DNA of 38,547 nucleotides from Candidatus Parcubacteria bacterium (GTDB taxonomy: Bacteria; Patescibacteriota; Minisyncoccia; UBA6257; HR35), in NCBI GenBank assembly GCA_026004535.1, contig BPJI01000003.1, positions 1-38,547 on the forward strand, written 5' to 3'. Made by a program: the position numbers and the translations under genes. This document shows positions 6,196-15,100 of the stretch, in pieces (the stretch's first letter is position 1; the number at the start of each line of letters is the position of its first letter). The notes below the pieces were generated by a model. The model did no database searches and was not told where the DNA came from. It saw only the letters and a program-made list of their open reading frames with translations.

Positions 6196-6219
6196 GGGGG
6201 GCTGTTTTTTAACAACCCC
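6196..6219. terminator. Convergent terminator hairpin
   Basis: GGGGCTGTT and AACAACCCC face each other across a T-rich loop with one mismatch. A-rich DNA lies on the left and the rightward and leftward transcription units converge here (stops at 6118 and 6235). T-runs upstream at 6151-6169 could also act in the rightward direction. Confidence 0.45.
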
Positions 6220-6234
6220 AAAATTAAAGTTTAT

Positions 6235-6762
6235 TTATAGTGGTGATCCGCCACCACCTCTACCGCCAAATCCAAACCCACCTGTTTGCCATATTCTTAC
6301 AAGGATTACAAGAACCCCTAGAATAAGAACAATAGCTGCTACAGAAAAGATTATAGGTAGTTTACTTGCTACTGTACTAACTCCAGAAGTCAAGTTGCCC
6401 GTTAAAGCCTTTGTTGCATTATCTTCAGCGCTTCCTGATGTAAGCAAACCAGAACCAGTTAATGTTGAAACAATCACAAAGGCTATAATAACACCTATAA
6501 CCAAAGCAACAACACCAAAGATAAGACTAGAAACAAGACCACCCGAAACACCTCTCTTATCTTTTTTAAGAGATTTTTGAAGAGGTATCAAAACAGCCAT
6601 AAACAAAATAGCAACACTAAAGATAGGATTAGAAACATCTTTTTCAAGGGACATCAAAACAACCATAAACAAGGCAACAACACCAAAGATAAGACTAGAA
6701 ACAAGACCACCCGAAACACCTCTCTTATCTTTTTTAAGAGACGTTGTTTGTTGAAGTTGCAT
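6235..6762 (-). CDS. Candidate major coat protein, two-helix hydrophobic, with duplicated N-terminus
   Basis: This is a 175-aa protein. Residues 8-31 and 64-87 are identical (KKDKRGVSGGLVSSL is part of each), from an in-frame 168-bp duplication. A degenerate middle copy lies between them. The C-terminal part has two hydrophobic helices (about 77-100 and 134-157) with a small Gly/Ser/Thr loop containing NAT, then a tail of Gly and Phe (GGFGFGGRGGGG). Two hydrophobic helices with a short polar loop is the known layout of spindle-shaped virus coat proteins (SSV1 VP1, which is cut from a longer precursor). The KR-GVSGG sites could be processing sites, as in archaeal pilin-like proteins, which are the main alternative. 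AGGAGG precedes the start, and the gene has its own TATA box, suggesting high expression. Confidence 0.6.
   Translation of the reverse strand: MQLQQTTSLKKDKRGVSGGLVSSLIFGVVALFMVVLMSLEKDVSNPIFSVAILFMAVLIPLQKSLKKDKRGVSGGLVSSLIFGVVALVIGVIIAFVIVSTLTGSGLLTSGSAEDNATKALTGNLTSGVSTVASKLPIIFSVAAIVLILGVLVILVRIWQTGGFGFGGRGGGGSPL
6506..6573. repeat. 68-bp direct repeat, copy a (coat gene)
   Basis: This stretch is identical over 68 bp to 6674-6741. The 168-bp period is 56 codons, so the frame is kept. It encodes the second KKDKRGVSGG block of the coat candidate. Confidence 0.9.
6674..6741. repeat. 68-bp direct repeat, copy b (coat gene)
   Basis: This is the partner of 6506-6573 and encodes the first KKDKRGVSGG block. 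Stretches near 6586-6634 and 6651-6700 are further, imperfect copies of the following part of the repeat, so the region grew by more than one duplication. Confidence 0.9.
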
Positions 6763-6825
6763 TTTTTCTATACCTATACCTCCTTTCAGCTCTATAAAAA
6801 CTTAATTAAACTAAAGAAAAAACGA

Positions 6826-6838
6826 TTTATAAATATAT
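6826..6838 (-). promoter_or_regulatory. TATA box of the coat-candidate gene
   Basis: On the minus strand this reads ATATATTTATAAA. It lies about 65 bases before the ATG, leaving a leader of about 35-40 bases that contains AAGGAGG. It gives the last leftward gene a promoter independent of the long operon upstream. Confidence 0.55.
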
Positions 6839-6855
6839 GTTTGAATGTTACGTTG

Positions 6856-7188
6856 TTACACTTCAGTAACTCTTCTGTCTAAAAATAACCATATAGCACA
6901 TAATAAATTAACCACAACAAGAATAGACAGCCAATCTATATTTATAAACCCAGATGTTAAGGATAAAATGAGACTGACTATAAGTGTAGATAATGAAGCC
7001 ATTAAAGCCCAAAAAGGATAATCAGCCTGACCTAATCTAGAAGACTGTCTATTTACCCCACTAAAAAATATAAAGAACCATATAAAAAAAAGAGTTAAAG
7101 GCACTAAAAAAGGCATGTTCGAGACTATTCCACCAATTAATGCGTCTGGTGTTGATACGTTTGTTGGTATTTCATATATATATGGCAT
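6856..7188 (-). CDS. Three-span membrane protein, 110 aa
   Basis: The N-terminus (PYIYEIPTNVSTPDALIGG) is polar, then helices lie at about 25-44, 59-80 and 85-103, with the loop VNRQSSRLGQADYPF between the first two. It ends in a charged DRRVTEV tail. It begins one base after the stop of the 143-aa gene upstream, so it is the last gene of the long leftward operon before the separately promoted coat candidate. Small multi-span proteins next to the coat gene are common in enveloped archaeal viruses and may be minor virion proteins. No specific family is identified. Confidence 0.65.
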   Translation of the reverse strand: MPYIYEIPTNVSTPDALIGGIVSNMPFLVPLTLFFIWFFIFFSGVNRQSSRLGQADYPFWALMASLSTLIVSLILSLTSGFINIDWLSILVVVNLLCAIWLFLDRRVTEV

Positions 7189-7189
7189 T

Positions 7190-7621
7190 TTAATCAGGGA
7201 ACCCTCTTAAAGTTTTGTATAGGTATAAACCGATAACAAATATAATTAAAGATATAAAAACACCTGTAAAAATTTGAAATTCTGGTTTTCCACCAAATAT
7301 TTTTGTGTTTATGGTTGAAAATATATTTTCTAGTATATTAAACAAAGTAGGTGGCGTTGGTGAAAAGGCGCCTGTACTTGGAACCGTTTGGGATCCTTGT
7401 TCTATATTTGATTTTATTATTGATTCATATGTAGATTCTGATGTTGTTTTTAGCTCTGAAGAATTTCCTATTTGTTTAGAATACAAATCTATTATTTCTT
7501 GGTCTTGTGTTATACTTACTGCAGGGTTGTTGTCATTAGAAAAGTTTATTAAAAATCCTATTAAGGCTACTGAAAAAAGTAGTAACATTACAATTCCGAT
7601 TGTTATTTGTATTTGCCCCAT
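7190..7621 (-). CDS. Two-span membrane protein, 143 aa
   Basis: An N-terminal helix (about 5-27, possibly an uncleaved signal anchor) is followed by a Ser/Thr/Asn-rich region of about 85 residues with sequon NSS, then a second helix (about 115-137) and a short basic tail. The middle part probably faces outside. The gene starts one base after the 1013-aa spike ends and stops one base before the 110-aa gene starts. This tight spacing suggests that the three form one membrane complex, which is inference. No family is recognised. Confidence 0.65.
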   Translation of the reverse strand: MGQIQITIGIVMLLLFSVALIGFLINFSNDNNPAVSITQDQEIIDLYSKQIGNSSELKTTSESTYESIIKSNIEQGSQTVPSTGAFSPTPPTLFNILENIFSTINTKIFGGKPEFQIFTGVFISLIIFVIGLYLYKTLRGFPD

Positions 7622-7622
7622 T

Positions 7623-10600
7623 TCACCTATTTGATATTTTTACTAGTATTATTATGATTGCTAAGACCAACCAAACTATTGTTGCTCCATAAACATAACC
7701 TGTAGCATTTGAGAATATATTAAGGAAAAACAAACCAAATACTCCGACCATAAAAGATGCTACTGTTAATACTGGGCTATGTGATATGCCCGCACCTAAT
7801 ATTGATAGGAAAATTAATAAACCAAAAATAATAAGAGCTCCACTGTAAATTTCACTAGGTTTACTATTTATTCCAATGGCTCCAGAACCAACCAAATAAT
7901 CATCTTTATAAAGTTTTACTTTTATTGTTGAGTTTCCTATAGAAGAGTTTAAATTACATATTAATGTTCCTGTAGTTGCAACTACTTCTTTTGTACATAA
8001 GCTTGTTCCTAGAATATCTTCTTTTGAAACAACAAGAGTAACTTTCGATTGGTTATTGCTTAATATAGTAAAGTCAGCCTTTACACTGTTTGTTTGATTA
8101 TCATAAGAAATTGTGAAATTTATATCTTTTTCTTTAGTGAAATCGGGTGCTTTTATTTGCGAGCCCAAAAGATTTATTTCAATCAAACACTGGAATAGAG
8201 AGGGATTTTGACATATAGCTTTTGAGTCTGTTATTTCTTTTAAGTTTTGCCCATATTTCCTTATTATTATCTTATAAATAACACTATCAGGGGTCATACT
8301 AGCTGTTGTTTCTCCTTTTACATCTGTTTTTGGTCTTTCAACTAAAAGATACTGACCAGTTTCTGTATACTTTCTATAAACTTCAACAAGAGCATCTTCT
8401 AAAGGTAAAAATGAGGTGTCTTTAATTGAGAATTTAAAAGAAACAGCATCAGTTGTTGGTAAATCATAAAGACTTATATTTTGGTATAGAGTACTTTTAT
8501 TTAGAGTTTCGTTTTGTAAAAAATAAAATTCATTCACAAATTGATCTGCTTTATATTCAACAAGCCCATCAACATTATAAAATTCATTATTACTTAGATT
8601 ATTATTTAAACAAACCCTAAATGGATTAATCTTATCATAAGATTTATTGAAAGATTCAATAGTATTTCCAGTGGTACTTTTTATTTTAATATCGACCTTT
8701 CCAGTTGTATTATCACCAGTACCACTTAATTGTGACCTATTCTTTTCATTATAAATAGTAAAGTTGTATAAAGTATAAGTGAAAGAGCTACAATTATCAA
8801 TACCTAAATTTAAGATTGTTTGATTAATTGAAGAGGTATTATATTGTAGGGTGTCTTGATTTATTACCCAGAACCAACTTACATTCACATCATTTGTTAC
8901 ACTAGGCGTTTCAAAAGTTGTTTTTAAAGTGAAATTATTATTGCTATTTTTTGTTATAACAGAGCCTTTAAGTGAACCATTGTAAGAGATAAAAGAGGAT
9001 GTTATATCAGAACCATTTGTTAAGAATAAAGATGTGAAAACGTTTGATCCACCTTCAAGTATTTGTTTTTGGTATTGCTCATCATCATGGAACAGCCTAT
9101 AACCCCAATATGTTGTTGAATAATTTAAATTACCAGCACTATCATTTACATAAATTGTTAAATTTTTCCACGTCCCATCAGTCACATTGAAAGAGGTGGA
9201 TGTAGCCGAACAATTTAAAGTGATATTTTGGTTTTTCCAAGAAAGCCAACAAGAATTTAAATTAAAGTTATCTGAAATTGAATAATTAACTGTTAAATTT
9301 GTATTTTTTCTATGATAAGTTATGTTACCTGTTGGGTACGTTATTAAAATGCTTGGGGCAGTTGCATCAACCAATAAACTTCTATTTGAAGAATTAGTAA
9401 TAAGACCATCTACATCTACAGCACCTATACTCCAATTATAATTGCCCTCGTAAAGATCTTTAATGAAAAGATATGTACCATTGACTCCAGATGAATTAGT
9501 TTCGTTTACTTCTCCATTAAGAAATAGAGTGACATTTTTTATTCCTACTGGTGATGTAACCGACACATTAAAAATTATAGGGTATGGTGAACTATTATAA
9601 ACTGCATTATTATTTGGAGAATTTAGAGTAATGTTTGGTAGTGATGGACCCCATAAATACATCTCCCATAGACTAATTACTGTTGCACCATAATTAGCAC
9701 TTGGAACTAATTTATAATACCTATATTTTATAGTATTATTTGTAAAATTATAAGTAAAGTTTCCCGCACTATTTGGTTGTGAAGTGATACTAATTATATT
9801 AGTATAAGTAGAATTATCATTACTACCCATAAATTGTGCGTCTTTAATAAGTGATGTTCCTGAAACATCATTATGTAAAGTTAAATTTGTTACGAGTTTC
9901 TCTGAACCCAAATCTATTCCAAAAAACCAGGGGGTAGTTGTTGATGTCTGAGCAAAAGAACTTTCGTTTCCATCAAATAACTTATATGGTTCCATACCAC
10001 CACCAACCCCACTAGAAAAAGCTCGATAAGGTGGTGGGTAACTATTATTAATCATATTATGTGGAGAAACTTTAAGGTAAGTAACATATGATGCAAATTC
10101 ATTTATATTAAGACCAAAAAAATTTGGTATCCACTCAACATAATCTCCTTCATTAACATTAGTGAATATACCAATAGTAAAATTCGTATTTTTATAAAAG
10201 TATTCTTGATTTAAATCTCTCCAAATTTTTTTTCTTTCATAATGAGAACCTACTTTTTTTTGATAACAATCACCAATACCTTCTAGTGTTGGTATACAAA
10301 TTGTTTCATAATCATCAACCAAAACGTTTTCATAATCTAAAATTTTAAAGTCAAAATTTTTATTAATTTTCAAATTATTTTTATTTAAATCATAAAAAGT
10401 TATTGATTTAAATGGTTTTTTATAGTCTGAATAAAAAGTAATATTAAATTCAGCTATTTTTGAATAACCAGGAGTTACTCTATAAACTAAAGGGGTTAAA
10501 AGAGTAATATCAGCTATTTTTGTCGTTGGTATACCTAAAAAAGAGTTTTTTATTGTTATTGTTTTTGTTTTATCTTCATATTGTTTTATATTGTCAAATT

Positions 10601-10664
10601 CTAAAGCACTTACGGTTCCAACTAACAAAATTCCAAAAAACAATAAAATCAAAAGCTTCTTCAT
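7623..10664 (-). CDS. Large membrane-anchored spike/adhesin with discoidin-like domain
   Basis: This 1013-aa protein begins with a clear signal peptide (about 1-20, cleaved after TVSA). Residues about 205-339 look like an F5/8 type C (discoidin) carbohydrate-binding domain: PYKLFDGNESSFAQT, FGIDLGSEKLVTNLTL and YYKLVPSANYGATVISLWEM are its typical strands. Two Ig-like modules follow (about 341-520: NITLNSPNNNAVY and later SILITYPTGNITY). Dozens of N-x-S/T sequons suggest heavy glycosylation. The last 75 residues hold three membrane helices, so the molecule is anchored by its C-terminus with a large ectodomain. It overlaps the upstream 179-aa gene by ATGA. The likely role is the virion or cell-surface receptor-binding spike. 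An S-layer-like adhesin is the alternative. Confidence 0.75.
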   Translation of the reverse strand: MKKLLILLFFGILLVGTVSALEFDNIKQYEDKTKTITIKNSFLGIPTTKIADITLLTPLVYRVTPGYSKIAEFNITFYSDYKKPFKSITFYDLNKNNLKINKNFDFKILDYENVLVDDYETICIPTLEGIGDCYQKKVGSHYERKKIWRDLNQEYFYKNTNFTIGIFTNVNEGDYVEWIPNFFGLNINEFASYVTYLKVSPHNMINNSYPPPYRAFSSGVGGGMEPYKLFDGNESSFAQTSTTTPWFFGIDLGSEKLVTNLTLHNDVSGTSLIKDAQFMGSNDNSTYTNIISITSQPNSAGNFTYNFTNNTIKYRYYKLVPSANYGATVISLWEMYLWGPSLPNITLNSPNNNAVYNSSPYPIIFNVSVTSPVGIKNVTLFLNGEVNETNSSGVNGTYLFIKDLYEGNYNWSIGAVDVDGLITNSSNRSLLVDATAPSILITYPTGNITYHRKNTNLTVNYSISDNFNLNSCWLSWKNQNITLNCSATSTSFNVTDGTWKNLTIYVNDSAGNLNYSTTYWGYRLFHDDEQYQKQILEGGSNVFTSLFLTNGSDITSSFISYNGSLKGSVITKNSNNNFTLKTTFETPSVTNDVNVSWFWVINQDTLQYNTSSINQTILNLGIDNCSSFTYTLYNFTIYNEKNRSQLSGTGDNTTGKVDIKIKSTTGNTIESFNKSYDKINPFRVCLNNNLSNNEFYNVDGLVEYKADQFVNEFYFLQNETLNKSTLYQNISLYDLPTTDAVSFKFSIKDTSFLPLEDALVEVYRKYTETGQYLLVERPKTDVKGETTASMTPDSVIYKIIIRKYGQNLKEITDSKAICQNPSLFQCLIEINLLGSQIKAPDFTKEKDINFTISYDNQTNSVKADFTILSNNQSKVTLVVSKEDILGTSLCTKEVVATTGTLICNLNSSIGNSTIKVKLYKDDYLVGSGAIGINSKPSEIYSGALIIFGLLIFLSILGAGISHSPVLTVASFMVGVFGLFFLNIFSNATGYVYGATIVWLVLAIIIILVKISNR

Positions 10665-11200
10665 GGTAAATCCTCGCCTGTATCTTTTGTAAACATGAAA
10701 ATTCCAGTAATTAACCCTATAACAGCTAAAATATATGGTGAGTATAATATCAAATAATTAGATAAACTCTGCTCTTTAAGGTCTAAAGTGTTCTCTTGTG
10801 AAAGAAAATCTTGATAGGTGTTTGAAATAAATGCTGAAAGCACAATAAGGAAAATCATAAAAGCTAAATAAAAGAACAATAAATATCTTCTTTCAGAGGA
10901 ATAAAAACCAAAAATAACTATTGAAAAGATTAAACCACCTATATAAAATAAAGGAACAAGCCATTTTGTTGTATTTACTATTGTTTGGGCAGGTGTAAAC
11001 ACATAATTTGCCTTTTCAGTTAGATTAATTGGTGTGTCTGTTATTGAAATATTACCCAAATCATTGATTATTGGTGAAATTTCATTAAAACCTAAACGTA
11101 CTATTGAAGACACAAACAAAACAATTAATAGTACTATTAAAAAGGTTATAAGTAAAATACCGAACGCTAAAATCATCCCCATCCCTTTTTTATTTCTCAT
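10661..11200 (-). CDS. Four-span membrane protein, 179 aa
   Basis: Helices lie at about 9-33, 81-100, 107-125 and 149-171. The loop after the first helix (about 40-75) carries several NxT sequons and probably faces outside. The N-terminus RNKKGMGM resembles a class III pilin-type leader but the multi-span topology argues against a pilin. It overlaps the spike by ATGA and the small basic protein by 11 bases. Six of the eleven differences between the two units fall in this gene. Five are silent, and C11180T changes Met7 (unit 1) to Ile (unit 2). Function unknown; possibly a membrane partner of the spike. Confidence 0.65.
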   Translation of the reverse strand: MRNKKGMGMILAFGILLITFLIVLLIVLFVSSIVRLGFNEISPIINDLGNISITDTPINLTEKANYVFTPAQTIVNTTKWLVPLFYIGGLIFSIVIFGFYSSERRYLLFFYLAFMIFLIVLSAFISNTYQDFLSQENTLDLKEQSLSNYLILYSPYILAVIGLITGIFMFTKDTGEDLP

Positions 11201-11408
11201 TTTCTCTTCTCTTTGGTCTTGTTTTTAATTCTTCTAAACTTATTCTGTATCCATTCGTTCTTCTTAATAACCTAGTCATTTCAGGAAAACTCAACTCTCT
11301 TATGTTAAAATTTGCTAAACCTTTTTCTAATCTAATTTGCGCTATCTTTTTTAAATCCTCAAAAAAGTCAGGATCTACTCTAACTGGTGGTGTATTTTTT
11401 CTTTTCAT
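11190..11408 (-). CDS. Small basic protein, 72 aa, possible ribbon-helix-helix
   Basis: The protein is soluble and basic. PPVRVDPDFFEDLKKIAQIR is a short strand followed by a helix, and SFPEMTRLLRRTN is a second helix. A strand-helix-helix order of this kind is what a ribbon-helix-helix DNA-binding protein shows. It is the only clearly cytoplasmic, DNA-binding-like protein among the membrane and surface genes and is coupled on both sides (ATGA overlap upstream, 11-base overlap downstream). It might be a late repressor or a DNA-binding virion protein. The assignment to the fold is tentative. Confidence 0.6.
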   Translation of the reverse strand: MKRKNTPPVRVDPDFFEDLKKIAQIRLEKGLANFNIRELSFPEMTRLLRRTNGYRISLEELKTRPKRRENEK

Positions 11409-12130
11409 ATTCTTTGATTAAATAACCCCCTTTCAATCATTTTTTTCAATTCTCTATCTTCTTTAATTTTTATAAAAATTAAAATAAACCACATAATAAC
11501 CCCTAAAGGTAAAAATCCTAAAAAGATTCTAAATAAAGCAAATAAAAACTTACCCATAAGCTGATCATTAAGATAAGCAAACGAAACATTACTAGAGATA
11601 TAAAGTAAAGCAATAACAAAAAGATATTCAACAAAAATTAAAACCTGCCTAACATATTTTAAATAAGAAATCCCTAAAAATTCGCCATCTTTGTAATTAC
11701 TTGAAGGTAACTTCAAAATATAGAACAAATTCAGAACAAACAAAAATAAAATAACAAAAAAACCAATACTATAAATTATTGCTTGAGATGTTTTAAGCTC
11801 TTGACCAAAATAAGAAACTTCAAAAGTGTAACTCCATACTTCATTTACACCTGCTGGGTCACCAATACCCGTAACTTTATAAGTACCTATTTGTTTTGTT
11901 AATGAGCCATCTAAAGTATAATTAAAAACACTCCCATCTTTAGTCATTGGAACATTGCCAACTAATTTTGTGCCATTTGGAGCGATTATAGAAGTAATAT
12001 TAATGTATGTACAATCAGAACATGTTTGGACTAAATTTATATTTTGTCCTTGTTTGTAAACACCTATCGATGCGTAAATAAAATTAATAAAAAATACCAA
12101 GACTATTGGAATTATTATTTTCTTTTTCAT
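11405..12130 (-). CDS. Secreted-domain membrane protein, 241 aa
   Basis: I start this gene at the ATG at 12130, which overlaps the fibre stop as ATGA and puts a signal peptide (KKKIIIPIVLVFFINFIYA) at the front. The longer frame opens with TTG at 12151 and is less likely. Residues 21-115 form an extracellular beta-rich domain with two close cysteines (TCSDCTY) and a run IIAPNGTKLVGNVPMTKDGS typical of Ig-like surface modules. Helices follow at about 118-139, 160-180 and 193-220, with a charged cytoplasmic tail. Unit 2 has Thr instead of Ala at residue 198 (C11539T). Probably a membrane anchor or assembly partner for the fibre gene upstream. Confidence 0.65.
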   Translation of the reverse strand: MKKKIIIPIVLVFFINFIYASIGVYKQGQNINLVQTCSDCTYINITSIIAPNGTKLVGNVPMTKDGSVFNYTLDGSLTKQIGTYKVTGIGDPAGVNEVWSYTFEVSYFGQELKTSQAIIYSIGFFVILFLFVLNLFYILKLPSSNYKDGEFLGISYLKYVRQVLIFVEYLFVIALLYISSNVSFAYLNDQLMGKFLFALFRIFLGFLPLGVIMWFILIFIKIKEDRELKKMIERGLFNQRI

Positions 12131-15100
12131 TTTATCTGAACAGAGCACCAACTATATGTTGGATCTTTTAAACATAATTCTCCTTTAAGGAGTGATATTT
12201 GTGTTTGTAGTTGATTTATTTGTTTTTGTTGTTCTTGATTTTGTTTCCATAATTCAATAATCCAGTTTATACCATATATAACTCTTTTAAAACCAAATTC
12301 GTCTGTTTCAACCCATTCAGGATACATACTAGCTACATCATCAGCTAAGAAACCTTTTTGAATACCGCTTGGAAATGTATAATAAATATTTTCTGTTTTG
12401 TTTGTGCAGGTGCCTTTACTTAGAAGAGAACCATTTTCATCAAAAGTATCCTCTGTACATTCTAAATAACTTTTAACGCCCGCTAAAATTGAGGTGTTCT
12501 TATATTCAAATCTTTTTGGTGATAACAATAATAGTTTATTTAAGCTAACATTATATTCTTGAATATTCTTCTTTGTAGTTATATCAGAAACACAGCTCCC
12601 GCCGACAATTGTTCCATTTGATAGAGTATAACAACCCGTAATGTTAACATCACCAACAACAGTTAATTTAGCTGTTGGTGTTGTCGTCCCGATGCCGACG
12701 TTGCCTGTGTTCGTAATTCTAAACACCTCTGAATAAGAACCAGCCGGAGGTCTTCTGCGAATTGTGAAAGTATCTCCATTTGAATAAGTAAGGTGGTCGC
12801 TTCCTCCTATATCTACTGCCCAGCTTGACAAACCTGTATTTCCTTGGGATCCATCTGATTTTGTATTAGATTCTAGCGCCAAACCATTGTAGTTTGAGCT
12901 AACGCCAGAGTTAGAAATAATTCTAGAAAATCTGTTTGAAGCTACATTATGCGCTAATGTAAAAACTGGATCGCCAGAACCGTTAATCAAAATATTCCCA
13001 GCAACCTCTAACTTCGCCTGCGGGGTCGAGGTCCCGATGCCGACGTTGCCGCCAAGATAGATATTTGTAGTCCCACCAGGGATTGCTATGAGATCAACAC
13101 CATTTCTGTTTGTTATATCAACATCGTAAGTCGTACCGTTACCAGCAATCACAAGACCAGAACCAGAATTGTAATACATCACTCCTCCACTAAAAGCCCC
13201 GGGCCAACCTTGAGACGATGAAATTTTTAATCTTCCCGCAACTTCAAGTTTTTCATTCGGACTCGTCGTTCCAATGCCGACGTTGCCTGTGTTCGTAATT
13301 CTAAACACCTCTGAATAAGAACCAGCCGGAGGTCTTCTGCGAATTGTGAAAGTATCTCCATTTGAATAAGTAAGGTGGTCGCTTCCTCCTATATCTACTG
13401 CCCAGCTTGACAAACCTGTATTTCCTTGGGATCCATCTGATTTTGTATTAGATTCTAGCGCCAAACCATTGTAGTTTGAGCTAACGCCAGAGTTAGAAAT
13501 AATTCTAGAAAATCTGTTTGAAGCTACATTATGCGCTAATGTAAAAACTGGATCGCCAGAACCGTTAATCAAAATATTCCCAGCAACCTCTAACTTCGCC
13601 TGCGGGGTCGAGGTCCCGATGCCGACGTTGCCGCCAAGATAGATATTTGTAGTCCCACCAGGGATTGCTATGAGATCAACACCATTTCTGTTTGTTATAT
13701 CAACATCGTAAGTCGTACCGTTACCAGCAATCACAAGACCAGAACCAGAATTGTAATACATCACTCCTCCACTAAAAGCCCCGGGCCAACCTTGAGACGA
13801 TGAAATTTTTAATCTTCCCGCAACTTCAAGTTTTTCATTCGGACTCGTCGTTCCAATGCCGACTCTATCTGTATTGCTGTTCACAAAAAGCGTATTTGTG
13901 TCAACTGTGAAATTCTGTCCAACAACAACACTATTATTAAATGTCTTAGCTCCTGCAAAAGTCTGCGTTCCTGTAGAAACAACTCCTGATTGTGTTGCAG
14001 AAGCATCTCTTATTGTAACATTACTTGCGCTTGTAATTCTTCCTTGATTATCAACTGTGAATCTTCCCACTACAATATCTCCGCCATAAGTTCCTGCTGT
14101 TACTCCTGTGTTTGAAAGAGAGAAAGTTACATTTCCGCTGCCAACAAGTCTATCTGTCAGTGTTCCTGAAATTGACATGCCTGTTCCTTGGACAATAGAT
14201 CCTTTAACAAAACCAGCGCTTGTGTTAACTTCCTGAAGCTGACTTAATGTTACAGCATCCTGAGGGTTTGTTGCATTAGCAAGGTTGATGATTTTGTTAT
14301 TGTCCATGTTTATTGTTCCGTTGAAAACAGCAGAACCATTTACATGGAGTTTTTGTTGTGGTGTTGTCGTCCCGATGCCGACGTTACCTGTGTTTGAATT
14401 TACAAACAAGACATTAGAGCCTACTGTGAAATTCTGGCTAAAAACATAGTTTCCTGTAGTGATCGTGTCGCCACCTCTCAAAATATAATAAGTATCACCC
14501 TGTGTTTTATTTATGAAATTTAATGGGTTGGTTTTTGAATAATAAAGAGTATCAGCATAGGTTTTGTTAAAAGTAGCATAGGTGTCATTCCAAAAACCTA
14601 AATTATTTGTAAAGTTGCTTAAATGTGTATAGCCTCTATTACCTAAATCATCTATAAAGAAACTTAAATTAGTCGGTCTATCTGTAATATTTAACCACTT
14701 AGAAAGGACTAAATAATTTAAATTTTGAGCAGAAGTTGTATTCACATAACTATAAGGATTAGACTTAAGATAGTAATCATTTATATTAAAACTTGAAAGA
14801 TTATAGTAGCCAAAACTTAAAATTTCTGATTTTGTAAAATAATTCACTAGATTATTAACGGTATTGGTGATCCATTTGTCATAATTATTGTTTAAAGCAT
14901 TATAAGGTAATTGTTTGAGGTGGTAATATTCACCAACATCTCCACCCTGCAAACCTGTTAAATTATTATGAGCAACTTCTGTTGCATTTATTGTATAGTT
15001 ATTGTAATTAATAATTTTTAGAGCGTTTTTTGTAGATTCATCAAACCCAAACTGAGCTGAGACCGCCTGTAAAAGAAATAAAAATAAGAATAATAAAACA

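Noticed and set aside
6577-6882. 101-codon plus-strand frame opposite the coat candidate
   Set aside because: It is antisense to a gene with internal repeats. It is Asn/Lys/Thr-rich as expected from the complement and has no start signals.
7305-7634. 109-codon plus-strand frame opposite the 143-aa membrane protein
   Set aside because: Shadow of a well-spaced operon gene, with no independent start signals.
11034-11228. 64-codon plus-strand frame whose protein is unchanged between units although the sense gene varies
   Set aside because: The third codon positions of the two frames coincide here, so silent changes in one are usually silent in the other. Its conservation is therefore not evidence of selection.
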